Of a DNA stretch of 64,000 bases, positions 54,491 to 63,099 are shown piece after piece. The notes beneath the pieces were generated by a model that worked only from the letters and a program-made list of their open reading frames with translations, was not told the origin of the DNA and made no database searches. The position numbers were made by a program, and so were the translations under genes. The stretch spans positions 62,001 through 126,000 of the forward strand of contig NC_014837.1 of assembly GCF_000175935.2 (NCBI RefSeq), in the 5' to 3' direction. The stretch's first letter is position 1. The number at the start of each line of letters is the position of its first letter. The stretch is from Pantoea sp. At-9b (lineage in GTDB: Bacteria; Pseudomonadota; Gammaproteobacteria; Enterobacterales; Enterobacteriaceae).

Positions 54491-54614
54491 TTTTTGCCTG
54501 AACCTGTTGAGCAGCGAGGGCTTTTTCTCCGCTGCCTGCTTTCCAGGCGATCGCATGGATTTGCACAAAAAGGGATTGACGCTCCTGGAGCAGCGCAGTA
54601 AGATGCGCCCCCAT

Positions 54615-54691
<77 letters not shown>

Positions 54692-54700
54692 AATTGAAGA

Positions 54701-54728
54701 AACCTGCTTGTAAAAGCAGGTTTTTTTT
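54701..54728 (+). terminator. Rho-independent terminator of proK
   Basis: Stem AACCTGCTT/AAGCAGGTT with a 4-base loop, then TTTTTT. It starts 10 bases after the CCA end. Confidence 0.93.
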
Positions 54729-54999
54729 CGCCTGTCGTTTACCAAAAGTTAACTTTTCACCCCTTACGTCCGCCGATCGCCCGTTAGTCGTCATTATTCC
54801 TGTTCGCCGCTATCAATCCCTTGCCACTTCTCAGCTCGCCGCTTAATTCGCGACACATTCTTCTTATGACCGCTTTTTGCTTTTTGCTGATTTCTTATGC
54901 CATTAGTGCAGCATATTTCGCTGCCTGAACGTCATAGCGCACGGGGAATCGTTCATATATTCAACATTTACCGGTAATATTTGTATGTTTTTTAGCGGT

Positions 55000-55039
55000 G
55001 ATAATCACTGTCATTTGGCTATATAGCCAGATAATCACT
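55000..55039. promoter_or_regulatory. Direct repeats flanking a palindrome upstream of dppA
   Basis: GATAATCACT occurs at 55000-55009 and 55030-55039, exactly 30 bases apart (three helical turns). Between them is TGGCTATATAGCCA (55016-55029), a perfect 14-base palindrome. This lies in the 54731-55344 gap, about 600 bases with no gene and an AT-rich centre. Regulator unknown. Confidence 0.5.
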
Positions 55040-55344
55040 CGGCATAGCGCGCTTTATCACCTTTTTAAATATTGGCTTACCGGTTGAAGGGTGTTTTTTA
55101 TCGTTGCTTGCGGTTACTCACACTCTCTGTAAATAACCCCACCTTGTATTGACGTTCTTTGCAACTGTTGACAAATTGATGCGTCAATAGATGCAGAGTC
55201 CGACGCGTCTGGCAGATTCCACGGTGCCAGCGCAACAAAAACAACGACTCGCATTTTGGTCACAAAAGTGACTTGCCTGAACCGCACAAAAAAATCAGAG
55301 GTCAGGCGCAACGCACACAACATCACATCACAATGGAGCAAAAC

Positions 55345-56955
55345 ATGATCAACTCCCTGGCTAAATCCAGGATGCTGAAGGTCGGTCTGAGCCTGATTGC
55401 TATGACCGTTGCCGCGGGTGTCCAGGCGAAAACCCTCGTTTACTGTTCAGAAGGTTCGCCGGAAGGCTTTAACCCTCAGCTGTTCACCTCTGGTACTACC
55501 TACGATGCCAGCTCCGTACCGATCTACAACCGTCTGGTTGAATTCAAAATCGGCACCACAGAAGTGGAACCGGGCCTGGCCGAGAAGTGGGATGTGAGCG
55601 CTGACGGCAAAACCTATACCTTCCATCTGCGCAAAGGCGTGAAGTGGCAAACCACCAAAGACTTCAAACCGACGCGTAACTTCAACGCGGATGACGTGAT
55701 TTTCTCCTTCGAGCGTCAGCTCGATAAAAACAACAAGTACCACGGCGTTTCTGGCGGCAGCTACGAGTACTTCGAAGGCATGGACATGCCGAACTTGATC
55801 AGCAAAATCGAGAAAGTGGACGACAACACCGTGCGCTTCGTGCTGACCCGTCCGGAATCTCCGTTCCTCGCTGACCTCGGGATGGACTTCGCTTCTATCC
55901 TGTCGAAAGAGTACGCGGATAACATGCTGAAAGCCGGTACGCCGGAAAAAGTGGACCTGAACCCGGTGGGTACCGGTCCGTTCCAGCTGCTGCAGTACCA
56001 GAAAGACTCGCGCATCCTCTACAAAGCGAACCCGGACTACTGGGGCACCAAGCCGAAGATCGATCGCTTAGTCTTCTCTATCACGCCAGATGCTTCCGTG
56101 CGTTACGCCAAGTTGCAGAAAGGCGAGTGCCAGGTGATGCCGTACCCGAACCCGGCTGACATCGCCAGCATGAAGAAAGACAAAAACATCAATCTGATGG
56201 AACAACCGGGTCTGAACGTCGGCTACCTGTCGTTCAACACCGAGAAAAAACCGCTGGATAACGTGAAAGTGCGTCAGGCACTGACCATGGCGGTGAACAA
56301 GAAAGCCATCATTGATGCGGTTTATCAGGGTGCTGGCCAGGCCGCGAAAAACCTGATCCCACCGACCATGTGGGGTTACAACGACGCGGTGCAGGATTAT
56401 CCGTATGATCCGGCGAAAGCCAAAGAGCTGCTGAAAGAAGCGGGCCTGCCAGATGGTTTCACCATCGATCTGTGGGCGATGCCGGTACAGCGTCCTTACA
56501 ACCCGAACGCCCGTCGTATGGCGGAAATGGTTCAGGCTGACTGGGCGAAAATCGGTGTCAAAGCCAACATCGTTACCTATGAGTGGGGCGAGTACCTGAA
56601 GCGCGCCAAAGCGGGTGAGCATCAGAGCGTGATGATGGGCTGGACCGGTGACAACGGGGATCCGGATAACTTCTTCGCTACCCTGTTCAGCTGTGCAGCG
56701 GCGAAAGACGGTTCTAACTACTCACGCTGGTGCTACAAGCCGTTTGAGGATCAGATTCAGCCAGCGCGTGCTGAAGCCGATCACAACAAACGTATTGAGT
56801 ACTACAAACAGGCACAGGTGATTATGCATGACCAGGCTCCGGCTCTGATCATTGCGCACTCGACTGTGTATGAGCCAGTCAGCAAGAAAGTGACCGGCTA
56901 TGTGGTTGACCCGTTAGGTAAACATCACTTCGAAAACGTCGATATCCAGGAATAA
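55345..56955 (+). CDS. dppA: Periplasmic dipeptide-binding protein
   Basis: A 536-residue family-5 binding protein for dipeptides and haem, with Sec signal (MINSLAKSRMLKVGLSLIAMTVAAGVQA). Landmarks are KTLVYCSEGSPEGFNPQLFTSGTTYDASS, the signature GLAEKWDVSADGKTYTFHLRKGVKW (split) and YYKQAQVIMHDQAPALIIAHSTVYEPVSK (split). The ATG at 55345 has GGAG 8 bases upstream and matches the E. coli start; in-frame ATGs further upstream are unlikely. It also takes part in dipeptide chemotaxis in E. coli through Tap. Confidence 0.97.
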   Translation: MINSLAKSRMLKVGLSLIAMTVAAGVQAKTLVYCSEGSPEGFNPQLFTSGTTYDASSVPIYNRLVEFKIGTTEVEPGLAEKWDVSADGKTYTFHLRKGVKWQTTKDFKPTRNFNADDVIFSFERQLDKNNKYHGVSGGSYEYFEGMDMPNLISKIEKVDDNTVRFVLTRPESPFLADLGMDFASILSKEYADNMLKAGTPEKVDLNPVGTGPFQLLQYQKDSRILYKANPDYWGTKPKIDRLVFSITPDASVRYAKLQKGECQVMPYPNPADIASMKKDKNINLMEQPGLNVGYLSFNTEKKPLDNVKVRQALTMAVNKKAIIDAVYQGAGQAAKNLIPPTMWGYNDAVQDYPYDPAKAKELLKEAGLPDGFTIDLWAMPVQRPYNPNARRMAEMVQADWAKIGVKANIVTYEWGEYLKRAKAGEHQSVMMGWTGDNGDPDNFFATLFSCAAAKDGSNYSRWCYKPFEDQIQPARAEADHNKRIEYYKQAQVIMHDQAPALIIAHSTVYEPVSKKVTGYVVDPLGKHHFENVDIQE

Positions 56956-56975
56956 CCTTTCGGATTATGGCGGTC

Positions 56976-57017
56976 AGGGCCGACGCCGTCGGCCCTCGGG
57001 CGGCTTCTTCGCCGCCC
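56976..57017 (+). other. Two consecutive hairpins between dppA and dppB
   Basis: AGGGCCGAC/GTCGGCCCT (56976-56984 with 56988-56996) and GGGCGGC/GCCGCCC (56998-57004 with 57011-57017). There is no T tract. Such structures after a binding-protein gene usually protect its mRNA and limit read-through into the less-expressed permease genes. Confidence 0.75.
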
Positions 57018-57156
57018 GCACTCCGCACTTTTTTTCCGGCTAATTTCTTTTTATTGAAGCGCTTCTGGCGTCGCGTTCGGCTATGTGCCGGATGCATGTT
57101 TTGAGCAATGTAGTCCCCGGCGGCAACGCTGCGGGAAATGACTGAGAGTACGGCTT

Positions 57157-58176
57157 ATGCTGCAGTTCATACTCCGACGTCTGGGCCTTGTCATCCCAAC
57201 GTTTATCGGTATTACCCTGTTGACCTTTGCGTTTGTCCACCTGATCCCCGGCGACCCGGTACTGATCATGGCGGGCGAGCGTGGTATTTCGCCAGAACGC
57301 CATGCCCAGTTGATGGCGATGTTTGGTCTTGACCAACCCCTGTGGAAACAATATCTCACCTACATCAACGGCGTATTGCACGGTGATTTAGGTATCTCGC
57401 TGAAAAGCCGCATTCCGGTGTGGGACGAATTCGTACCGCGCTTTAAAGCCACGCTGGAGCTGGGCATCTGTGCGATGATTTTCGCCGTTGCCGTGGGTAT
57501 TCCGGTCGGGGTGCTGGCGGCGGTCAAACGCGGCTCAGTGTTCGATCATACCGCCGTGGGCATTTCACTCACCGGTTACTCGATGCCGATTTTCTGGTGG
57601 GGCATCATGCTGATCATGCTGGTATCGGTGCAGCTCAACCTGACGCCGGTCTCCGGGCGTGTCAGTGACACCATCTTCCTCGACGACAGTCATCCGCTGA
57701 CCGGCTTTATGCTGATCGATACCCTGATCTGGGGCGAACCGGGCGACTTCAAAGATGCGGTGATGCATATGATCCTGCCTGCCATCGTGCTGGGTACCAT
57801 CCCGCTGGCCGTGATTGTGCGTATGACACGTTCTTCGATGCTGGAAGTCTTGGGCGAAGACTACATCCGTACCGCGCGTGCCAAAGGGTTAACGCGTATG
57901 CGTGTGATCGTGGTGCATGCCTTACGTAACGCCATGCTGCCGGTCGTGACGGTTATCGGCTTACAGGTCGGTACGCTGCTGGCCGGGGCCATCCTGACAG
58001 AAACCATCTTCTCCTGGCCGGGCCTTGGGCGCTGGCTGATTGAAGCGCTGCAACGCCGCGATTATCCGGTGGTGCAGGGCGGCGTGCTGCTGGTGGCGAT
58101 TCTGATCATCCTGGTCAACCTGTTGGTTGATCTGTTGTACGGCGTGGTTAACCCACGTATCCGTCATAAGAAATAA
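57157..58176 (+). CDS. dppB: Dipeptide ABC transporter permease DppB
   Basis: A 339-residue six-helix permease, full length. MLQFILRRLGLVIPTFIGITLLTFAFVHLIPGDPV at the N-terminus and EDYIRTARAKGLTRMRVIVVHALRNAMLPVVT (split) as the ATPase-contact loop are as in E. coli DppB. It ends VVNPRIRHKK. It is 201 bases after dppA, the gap containing two hairpins, and is followed by dppC after 9 bases. Confidence 0.97.
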   Translation: MLQFILRRLGLVIPTFIGITLLTFAFVHLIPGDPVLIMAGERGISPERHAQLMAMFGLDQPLWKQYLTYINGVLHGDLGISLKSRIPVWDEFVPRFKATLELGICAMIFAVAVGIPVGVLAAVKRGSVFDHTAVGISLTGYSMPIFWWGIMLIMLVSVQLNLTPVSGRVSDTIFLDDSHPLTGFMLIDTLIWGEPGDFKDAVMHMILPAIVLGTIPLAVIVRMTRSSMLEVLGEDYIRTARAKGLTRMRVIVVHALRNAMLPVVTVIGLQVGTLLAGAILTETIFSWPGLGRWLIEALQRRDYPVVQGGVLLVAILIILVNLLVDLLYGVVNPRIRHKK

Positions 58177-58185
58177 GGGGGCATC

Positions 58186-59088
58186 ATGTCTGCTGTTGAT
58201 CCCGCAAGCGTAAGCGCTGCACCCAAGCCGATGACCCCGATTCAGGAATTCTGGCACTACTTCAAACGTAATAAAGGCGCGGTAATTGGCCTGGTGTTCA
58301 TCATTCTGATGCTGCTGATCGCCATCTTCGCTGAGTTTCTTGCGCCGCACGCCCCTGCTGAACAGTTCCGCGATGCGTTGCTGCATCCGCCGGTGTGGCA
58401 GGAGGGGGGCAGCTGGAAGTTTATCCTCGGCACCGATGATGTTGGCCGCGATATTCTGTCGCGCCTGATGTATGGCGCACGTCTGTCGCTGTTGGTGGGC
58501 TGTCTGGTGGTGGTACTGTCGCTGATCCTCGGGGTGGTTTTTGGTCTGATGGCCGGTTACCTCGGTGGTGCGGTAGATGCCACCATTATGCGCTTGGTCG
58601 ATATTATGCTGGCGTTGCCCAGCCTGCTGTTGGCACTGGTGCTGGTGGCGATTTTTGGTCCGTCGATTGTCAACGCCGGGCTGGCATTAACCTTCGTGGC
58701 GCTGCCGCACTATATCCGTCTGACGCGTGCTGCGGTGCTGGTGGAAGTGAACCGCGATTACGTCACGGCTTCCAGCGTGGCCGGTGCCGGTACGCTGCGC
58801 CAGATGTTCGTCAATATTCTGCCTAACTGCCTGGCGCCACTGATTGTGCAGGCGTCGTTAGGTTTCTCCAACGCCATCCTTGATATGGCGGCGTTGGGCT
58901 TTCTCGGTATGGGGGCGCAACCGCCGACGCCGGAGTGGGGCACCATGCTCTCCGACGTGTTGCAGTACGCGCAAAGTGCCTGGTGGGTCGTGACCTTCCC
59001 CGGAGTGGTCATCCTGCTCACGGTTCTGGCATTCAACCTCATGGGCGATGGTTTGCGTGATGCACTCGACCCGAAACTCAAGCAGTAA
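58186..59088 (+). CDS. dppC: Dipeptide ABC transporter permease DppC
   Basis: A 300-residue permease, full length. The N-terminus has KPMTPIQEFWHYFKRNKGAVIGLVFI, then ILGTDDVGRDILSRLMYGARLSLLVG, and the coupling loop VNRDYVTASSVAGAGTLRQMFVNILPNCLAPLIVQASL (split). Pairs with DppB. Confidence 0.97.
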   Translation: MSAVDPASVSAAPKPMTPIQEFWHYFKRNKGAVIGLVFIILMLLIAIFAEFLAPHAPAEQFRDALLHPPVWQEGGSWKFILGTDDVGRDILSRLMYGARLSLLVGCLVVVLSLILGVVFGLMAGYLGGAVDATIMRLVDIMLALPSLLLALVLVAIFGPSIVNAGLALTFVALPHYIRLTRAAVLVEVNRDYVTASSVAGAGTLRQMFVNILPNCLAPLIVQASLGFSNAILDMAALGFLGMGAQPPTPEWGTMLSDVLQYAQSAWWVVTFPGVVILLTVLAFNLMGDGLRDALDPKLKQ

Positions 59089-59100
59089 AGAGGCACCGAG

Positions 59101-60087
59101 ATGGCGTTATTAAATGTAGAAAAACTGTCGGTGCATTTCGGCGACGAAAAAACACCGTTTCGTGCGGTTGACCGCATCAGCTATCAGGTTGAGCAGGGCC
59201 AGGTGGTCGGCATTGTGGGTGAGTCTGGCTCCGGTAAATCGGTCAGCTCGCTGGCGATTATGGGTCTGATTGATTATCCCGGTCGGGTGATGGCAGAAAA
59301 GCTGGAGTTCAACCAGCGCGATCTGCAACGCATCTCCGAAAAGGAGCGCCGCCAGTTGGTGGGAGCGGAAGTGGCGATGATCTTCCAGGACCCGATGACC
59401 AGCCTCAACCCTTGTTACACCGTGGGTTTTCAGATTATGGAAGCGCTGAAAGTGCATCAGGGTGGCAGCCGCCGTACCCGCCGTCAGCGCGCGATTGACC
59501 TGTTGGAACAGGTGGGAATTCCCGATCCGGCTTCACGTTTGGATGTTTATCCGCATCAGTTATCGGGGGGGATGAGCCAGCGCGTGATGATCGCCATGGC
59601 GATCGCCTGTAAACCCAAGCTGTTGATTGCCGATGAACCGACCACTGCGCTCGACGTGACCATCCAGGCACAGATCATTGAGCTGCTGCTGGAGCTGCAA
59701 AAGCAGGAGAACATGGCGCTGATCCTGATCACCCATGACCTGGCGCTGGTGGCGGAAGCGGCACAACACATCATCGTGATGTATGCCGGACAAGTGGTGG
59801 AAAGTGGCAAAGCGGCGGATATCTTCAAAGCCCCGCGTCATCCGTATACCCAGGCGCTGCTGCGCGCGCTGCCGGAGTTCGCGGCGGATAAAGCACGTCT
59901 GGCTTCGCTGCCTGGCGTGGTGCCGGGCAAATACGATCGCCCAACCGGCTGCCTGTTGAATCCGCGCTGCCCCTACGTGACTGACCGTTGCCGTAGCGAA
60001 GAGCCAGAACTGCGCGACATTCCGGGCCGTCAGTCCAAATGTCACTTCCCACTGGATGATGCCGGGAGACCGACTTATGAGTCATGA
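59101..60087 (+). CDS. dppD: Dipeptide ABC transporter ATPase DppD
   Basis: A 328-residue ATPase with Walker [14 protein letters not shown], signature LSGGMSQR, Walker [13 protein letters not shown], and the C-terminal Cys cluster [14 protein letters not shown], which in related ATPases binds an iron-sulphur cluster. It ends [12 protein letters not shown]. The next gene begins 11 bases before its stop. Confidence 0.96.
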   Translation: MALLNVEKLSVHFGDEKTPFRAVDRISYQVEQGQVVGIVGESGSGKSVSSLAIMGLIDYPGRVMAEKLEFNQRDLQRISEKERRQLVGAEVAMIFQDPMTSLNPCYTVGFQIMEALKVHQGGSRRTRRQRAIDLLEQVGIPDPASRLDVYPHQLSGGMSQRVMIAMAIACKPKLLIADEPTTALDVTIQAQIIELLLELQKQENMALILITHDLALVAEAAQHIIVMYAGQVVESGKAADIFKAPRHPYTQALLRALPEFAADKARLASLPGVVPGKYDRPTGCLLNPRCPYVTDRCRSEEPELRDIPGRQSKCHFPLDDAGRPTYES

Positions 60088-61087
60088 AAATACACAGCAG
60101 GATTACCTGTTGCAGGCGATTGACCTGAAAAAACACTACCCGGTGAAGAAAGGGTTGTTCGGCCAGGAGCGCCTGGTCAAAGCGTTGGATGGCGTGTCGT
60201 TTAATCTGGAGCGCGGCAAAACGCTGGCGGTGGTTGGGGAGTCGGGCTGTGGTAAATCCACCCTTGGCCGTCTGCTGACCATGATTGAAACCCCGACCGA
60301 GGGCGAGCTGTACTGGCATGGTCAGGATTTGCTGAAGCACGATCCGCAGGCGCAGAAGCTGCGTCGGCAGAAAATTCAGATTGTGTTCCAGAACCCCTAT
60401 GGCTCACTGAACCCGCGTAAAAAAATCAGCCAGATTCTGGAAGAACCGCTGGTGATCAACACCACGTTGACCAAGGCGGAACGTCGGGAAAAAACGCTGG
60501 AGATGATGGCGAAGGTTGGCCTGAAAACTGAACATTACGATCGCTACCCGCATATGTTCTCCGGCGGACAGCGTCAGCGTATCGCGATTGCCCGTGGTCT
60601 GATGCTGGACCCGGATGTGTTGATCGCTGATGAACCGGTTTCGGCGCTCGACGTGTCAGTGCGTGCGCAGGTGCTGAACCTGATGATGGACCTGCAACAG
60701 GATCTCGGTCTGTCCTACGTGTTCATCTCCCATGATCTGTCGGTGGTGGAACATATCGCTGATGAAGTGATGGTGATGTACCTTGGCCGCTGCGTGGAGA
60801 AGGGCAGTAAAGAAGCGATTTTCAGCAATCCGCGCCATCCGTATACCCAGGCGCTGCTGTCGGCCACGCCCCGCCTCAACCCGGATGAACGTCGTGAGCG
60901 TATCAAGCTGACCGGCGAGCTGCCCAGCCCGCTGAACCCGCCGCCGGGTTGCGCCTTCAACGCGCGCTGTCGCCGCCGCTTCGGCACCTGCGTGCAGTTG
61001 CAGCCGAAGCTGAAAACATATGGCGAGCAGCAAATAGCCTGCTTTGCGGTGGACCAGGATGAGAACCAGCCGATTGCCGGAGCATAA
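60077..61087 (+). CDS. dppF: Dipeptide ABC transporter ATPase DppF
   Basis: A 336-residue ATPase with Walker [15 protein letters not shown], signature FSGGQRQR, Walker [13 protein letters not shown] and the Cys motif [17 protein letters not shown] 60077 ([25 protein letters not shown]) overlaps dppD by 11 bases; an upstream ATG in the same frame lacks homology. Last gene of the operon. Confidence 0.96.
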   Translation: MSHENTQQDYLLQAIDLKKHYPVKKGLFGQERLVKALDGVSFNLERGKTLAVVGESGCGKSTLGRLLTMIETPTEGELYWHGQDLLKHDPQAQKLRRQKIQIVFQNPYGSLNPRKKISQILEEPLVINTTLTKAERREKTLEMMAKVGLKTEHYDRYPHMFSGGQRQRIAIARGLMLDPDVLIADEPVSALDVSVRAQVLNLMMDLQQDLGLSYVFISHDLSVVEHIADEVMVMYLGRCVEKGSKEAIFSNPRHPYTQALLSATPRLNPDERRERIKLTGELPSPLNPPPGCAFNARCRRRFGTCVQLQPKLKTYGEQQIACFAVDQDENQPIAGA

Positions 61088-61103
61088 GCCAGGTTGTTGA
61101 GAA

Positions 61104-61127
61104 AAAAGGCCCCAATCGGGGCCTTTT
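61104..61127 (+). terminator. Rho-independent terminator of dppABCDF
   Basis: AAAAGGCCCC-AATC-GGGGCCTTTT followed by TC, 16 bases past the dppF stop; a ten-base perfect stem. Confidence 0.93.
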
Positions 61128-61276
61128 TCATTTGCTGGACTATACTTCAAAAAAATTAACGACTGACAGCCTGTTTTCAAACCCTGTGCGGAATTCATTA
61201 CCCGGTTGCATCTGTCTTTCGCTGGTATTAAAAATTGTTTCGTCTGTTAAGACAAATTCCGAATTTTGTCAAATTT

Positions 61277-61294
61277 GTGTGAGATTAATCACAC
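61277..61294. promoter_or_regulatory. CRP site upstream of the bcs genes
   Basis: GTGTGA-GATTAA-TCACAC is a perfect match to the CRP consensus arms. It lies 267 bases before bcsO in the 61128-61560 gap, which otherwise is AT-rich with no gene. The distance implies a long leader, or a promoter near 61335. Confidence 0.7.
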
Positions 61295-61560
61295 GGGTGA
61301 AAAATCCGTTACTTGCAGAGGGTTGGAGATTTTTCAGTGAGTTATGAAAAGATAAGCGGCGTGATTATTTCAGTTAACCGATATTAATTAATTTCGGTCC
61401 ATAAACAGAAGGAGCGTTATTTTGCACCCTTTTTTCAATCACAAAGATAAAACTCTTTTATTGAATACGGCGTTTTAATAATCAGATTTCTCTCACTGTG
61501 TTTTAATGTATGTGATATATTCGCGAAAAATTCCCCCCCTCCTTTTACAGGCCCCTGGTC

Positions 61561-62256
61561 ATGAAGAACTACGACGATTTGCAGCGTTTTAAGGAAAAAA
61601 CGCAGACGCTGGATATCGCTTTCAAGGATATGTCCGGGCAAGCGCAGGAAGCCGACCAGAGTCAGTGGGCGATCATCCGTCAACTGGCGGCGGATGATGA
61701 ACAGGAAACCTTAGGTGGCGGCCAGCGTATTGATCTGCCGCAACCTCAGCCGATTCGTGGCAATGAATTCGATGCCCCGCCACAGCAACCGCAGGTCGCT
61801 CCTGTCGCCAGTAGTGTCCGGGGATCGATTCTGGATAGCCTGGCGGCGACGCCGGTCGCGGCAGAAGCCCCGGCGGCGGTATCATCACTGTTTCCTCCGG
61901 CACCGACTAAAGCCACACCGTCCGTGACGCCGGTGGCACCGAAAGCAACGCATGTGGAGCGTCAGGCGACAACGTCGCTGTTTCCACCACCGCCACCGAA
62001 ACCGGTTGAAGCGCCTGTCGCACCGGTCGTGGCACCTGAGCCGGTGGTAGCAGCAGCCCCCGCGCCGGTGGCGACACCGGTTGTGGCGGCTCCGACCCCA
62101 ACCCCTTCATTTGCTCCACCTGTCGCACCGGTTCCACCCGCAGCGGCACCGTCACGCTTTGGCGCATTATTCCGTTCAAGGCCGGCTGAGCCTGTGACCC
62201 TGTCGAAAGAGACATTACTGAAACCGTTACTGGAGAAGATTGCGCTATGCCGTTAG
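61561..62256 (+). CDS. bcsO: Cellulose biosynthesis protein BcsO (proline-rich)
   Basis: A 231-residue protein with a small charged N-terminal part (MKNYDDLQRFKEKTQTLDIAFKDMS) and SQWAIIRQLAADDEQETLGG, then a low-complexity Pro/Ala/Val region from about residue 90 to 200 (SSLFPPAPT and SLFPPPPPKP repeated), and a short helical end. The proline-rich BcsO family stands at this place in bcs operons of Erwinia and related genera. Its role is regulatory or structural and not settled. It overlaps bcsQ by 10 bases. Confidence 0.75.
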   Translation: MKNYDDLQRFKEKTQTLDIAFKDMSGQAQEADQSQWAIIRQLAADDEQETLGGGQRIDLPQPQPIRGNEFDAPPQQPQVAPVASSVRGSILDSLAATPVAAEAPAAVSSLFPPAPTKATPSVTPVAPKATHVERQATTSLFPPPPPKPVEAPVAPVVAPEPVVAAAPAPVATPVVAAPTPTPSFAPPVAPVPPAAAPSRFGALFRSRPAEPVTLSKETLLKPLLEKIALCR

Positions 62257-63047
62257 TTTGTGTGTGCTCGCCTAAAGGGGGAGTAGGGAAGACCACAATG
62301 GCAGCCAACCTGGCCTGGAGTCTGGCCCGCGCAGGCAGCAAAGTTTTGGCAATTGATTTTGACGTACAAAATGCGCTGCGCCTGCATTTTGGTGTTCCGC
62401 TGCATGATGGTCGCGGTTTTGTGGCGCGTTCGGAAGAACAGGCCGACTGGAGCCAGTCCATTCTCACCACCGGCGGCAATATTTTTGTCATGCCTTATGG
62501 TGATGTCACTGAGCAACAGCGCGAACGTTTTGAAGAGAACCTGAGTAAAGATCCGCATTTCCTGAAGCGGGGTCTGGATACGGTGCTGAATTATCCCGGT
62601 CTGGTGATTATTGCCGATTTTCCGCCAGGGCCAGGCCCGGCATTAAAGGCAATGACGGCACTTGCCGATATGCATTTAGTGGTGATGCTGGCCGATACCG
62701 CGTCTGTTTCGCTGCTGCCACAGATTGAAAACGACCGCATGATAGGTCAGCCACTGAATAATAAACGTGGACACTATTTTGTACTCAACCAGAGCGATAA
62801 CCGCCGCAATATCAGCCGTGATGTCACCGCTTTTATGCAGCAGCGTCTGGGGGACAATTTATTGGGTGTGGTGCACCGGGATGAAAGCGTCGCGGAAGCC
62901 AATGCGTCTCAGCAATCTGTTTTTGATTTCAGCCCTGCATCTGCGGCAGCGTTTGATATTGAGCTGGTTGCCAAGCGAGTCTCCAATATTCTGAATATCA
63001 CCGTGGGCAACGGTGAAGTTCAGGCGCCCATCCGCAGTCATTATTAA
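62247..63047 (+). CDS. bcsQ: Cellulose biosynthesis protein BcsQ (ParA/MinD-like ATPase)
   Basis: A 266-residue ParA/MinD-type ATPase that helps localise the cellulose synthase complex at the cell pole. The deviant Walker A CSPKGGVGKTTMAANLAWSLA is at residue 7, AIDFDVQNALRLHF forms the A' motif, and VIIADFPPGPGPALKAMTALAD follows. The C-terminal part resembles YhjQ. It lies between bcsO and bcsA, as expected for a type I bcs operon. Confidence 0.92.
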   Translation: MPLVCVCSPKGGVGKTTMAANLAWSLARAGSKVLAIDFDVQNALRLHFGVPLHDGRGFVARSEEQADWSQSILTTGGNIFVMPYGDVTEQQRERFEENLSKDPHFLKRGLDTVLNYPGLVIIADFPPGPGPALKAMTALADMHLVVMLADTASVSLLPQIENDRMIGQPLNNKRGHYFVLNQSDNRRNISRDVTAFMQQRLGDNLLGVVHRDESVAEANASQQSVFDFSPASAAAFDIELVAKRVSNILNITVGNGEVQAPIRSHY

Positions 63048-63099
63048 TAGTCTGGTGTTGCCGGACCGAATAATAACAACACAGCTCCGCAGGTGAATC

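Noticed and set aside
61860..62150. Internal repeats in bcsO as a mobile or repeat element
   Set aside because: The repetition reflects proline/alanine-rich low-complexity protein sequence, in frame throughout, typical of BcsO.
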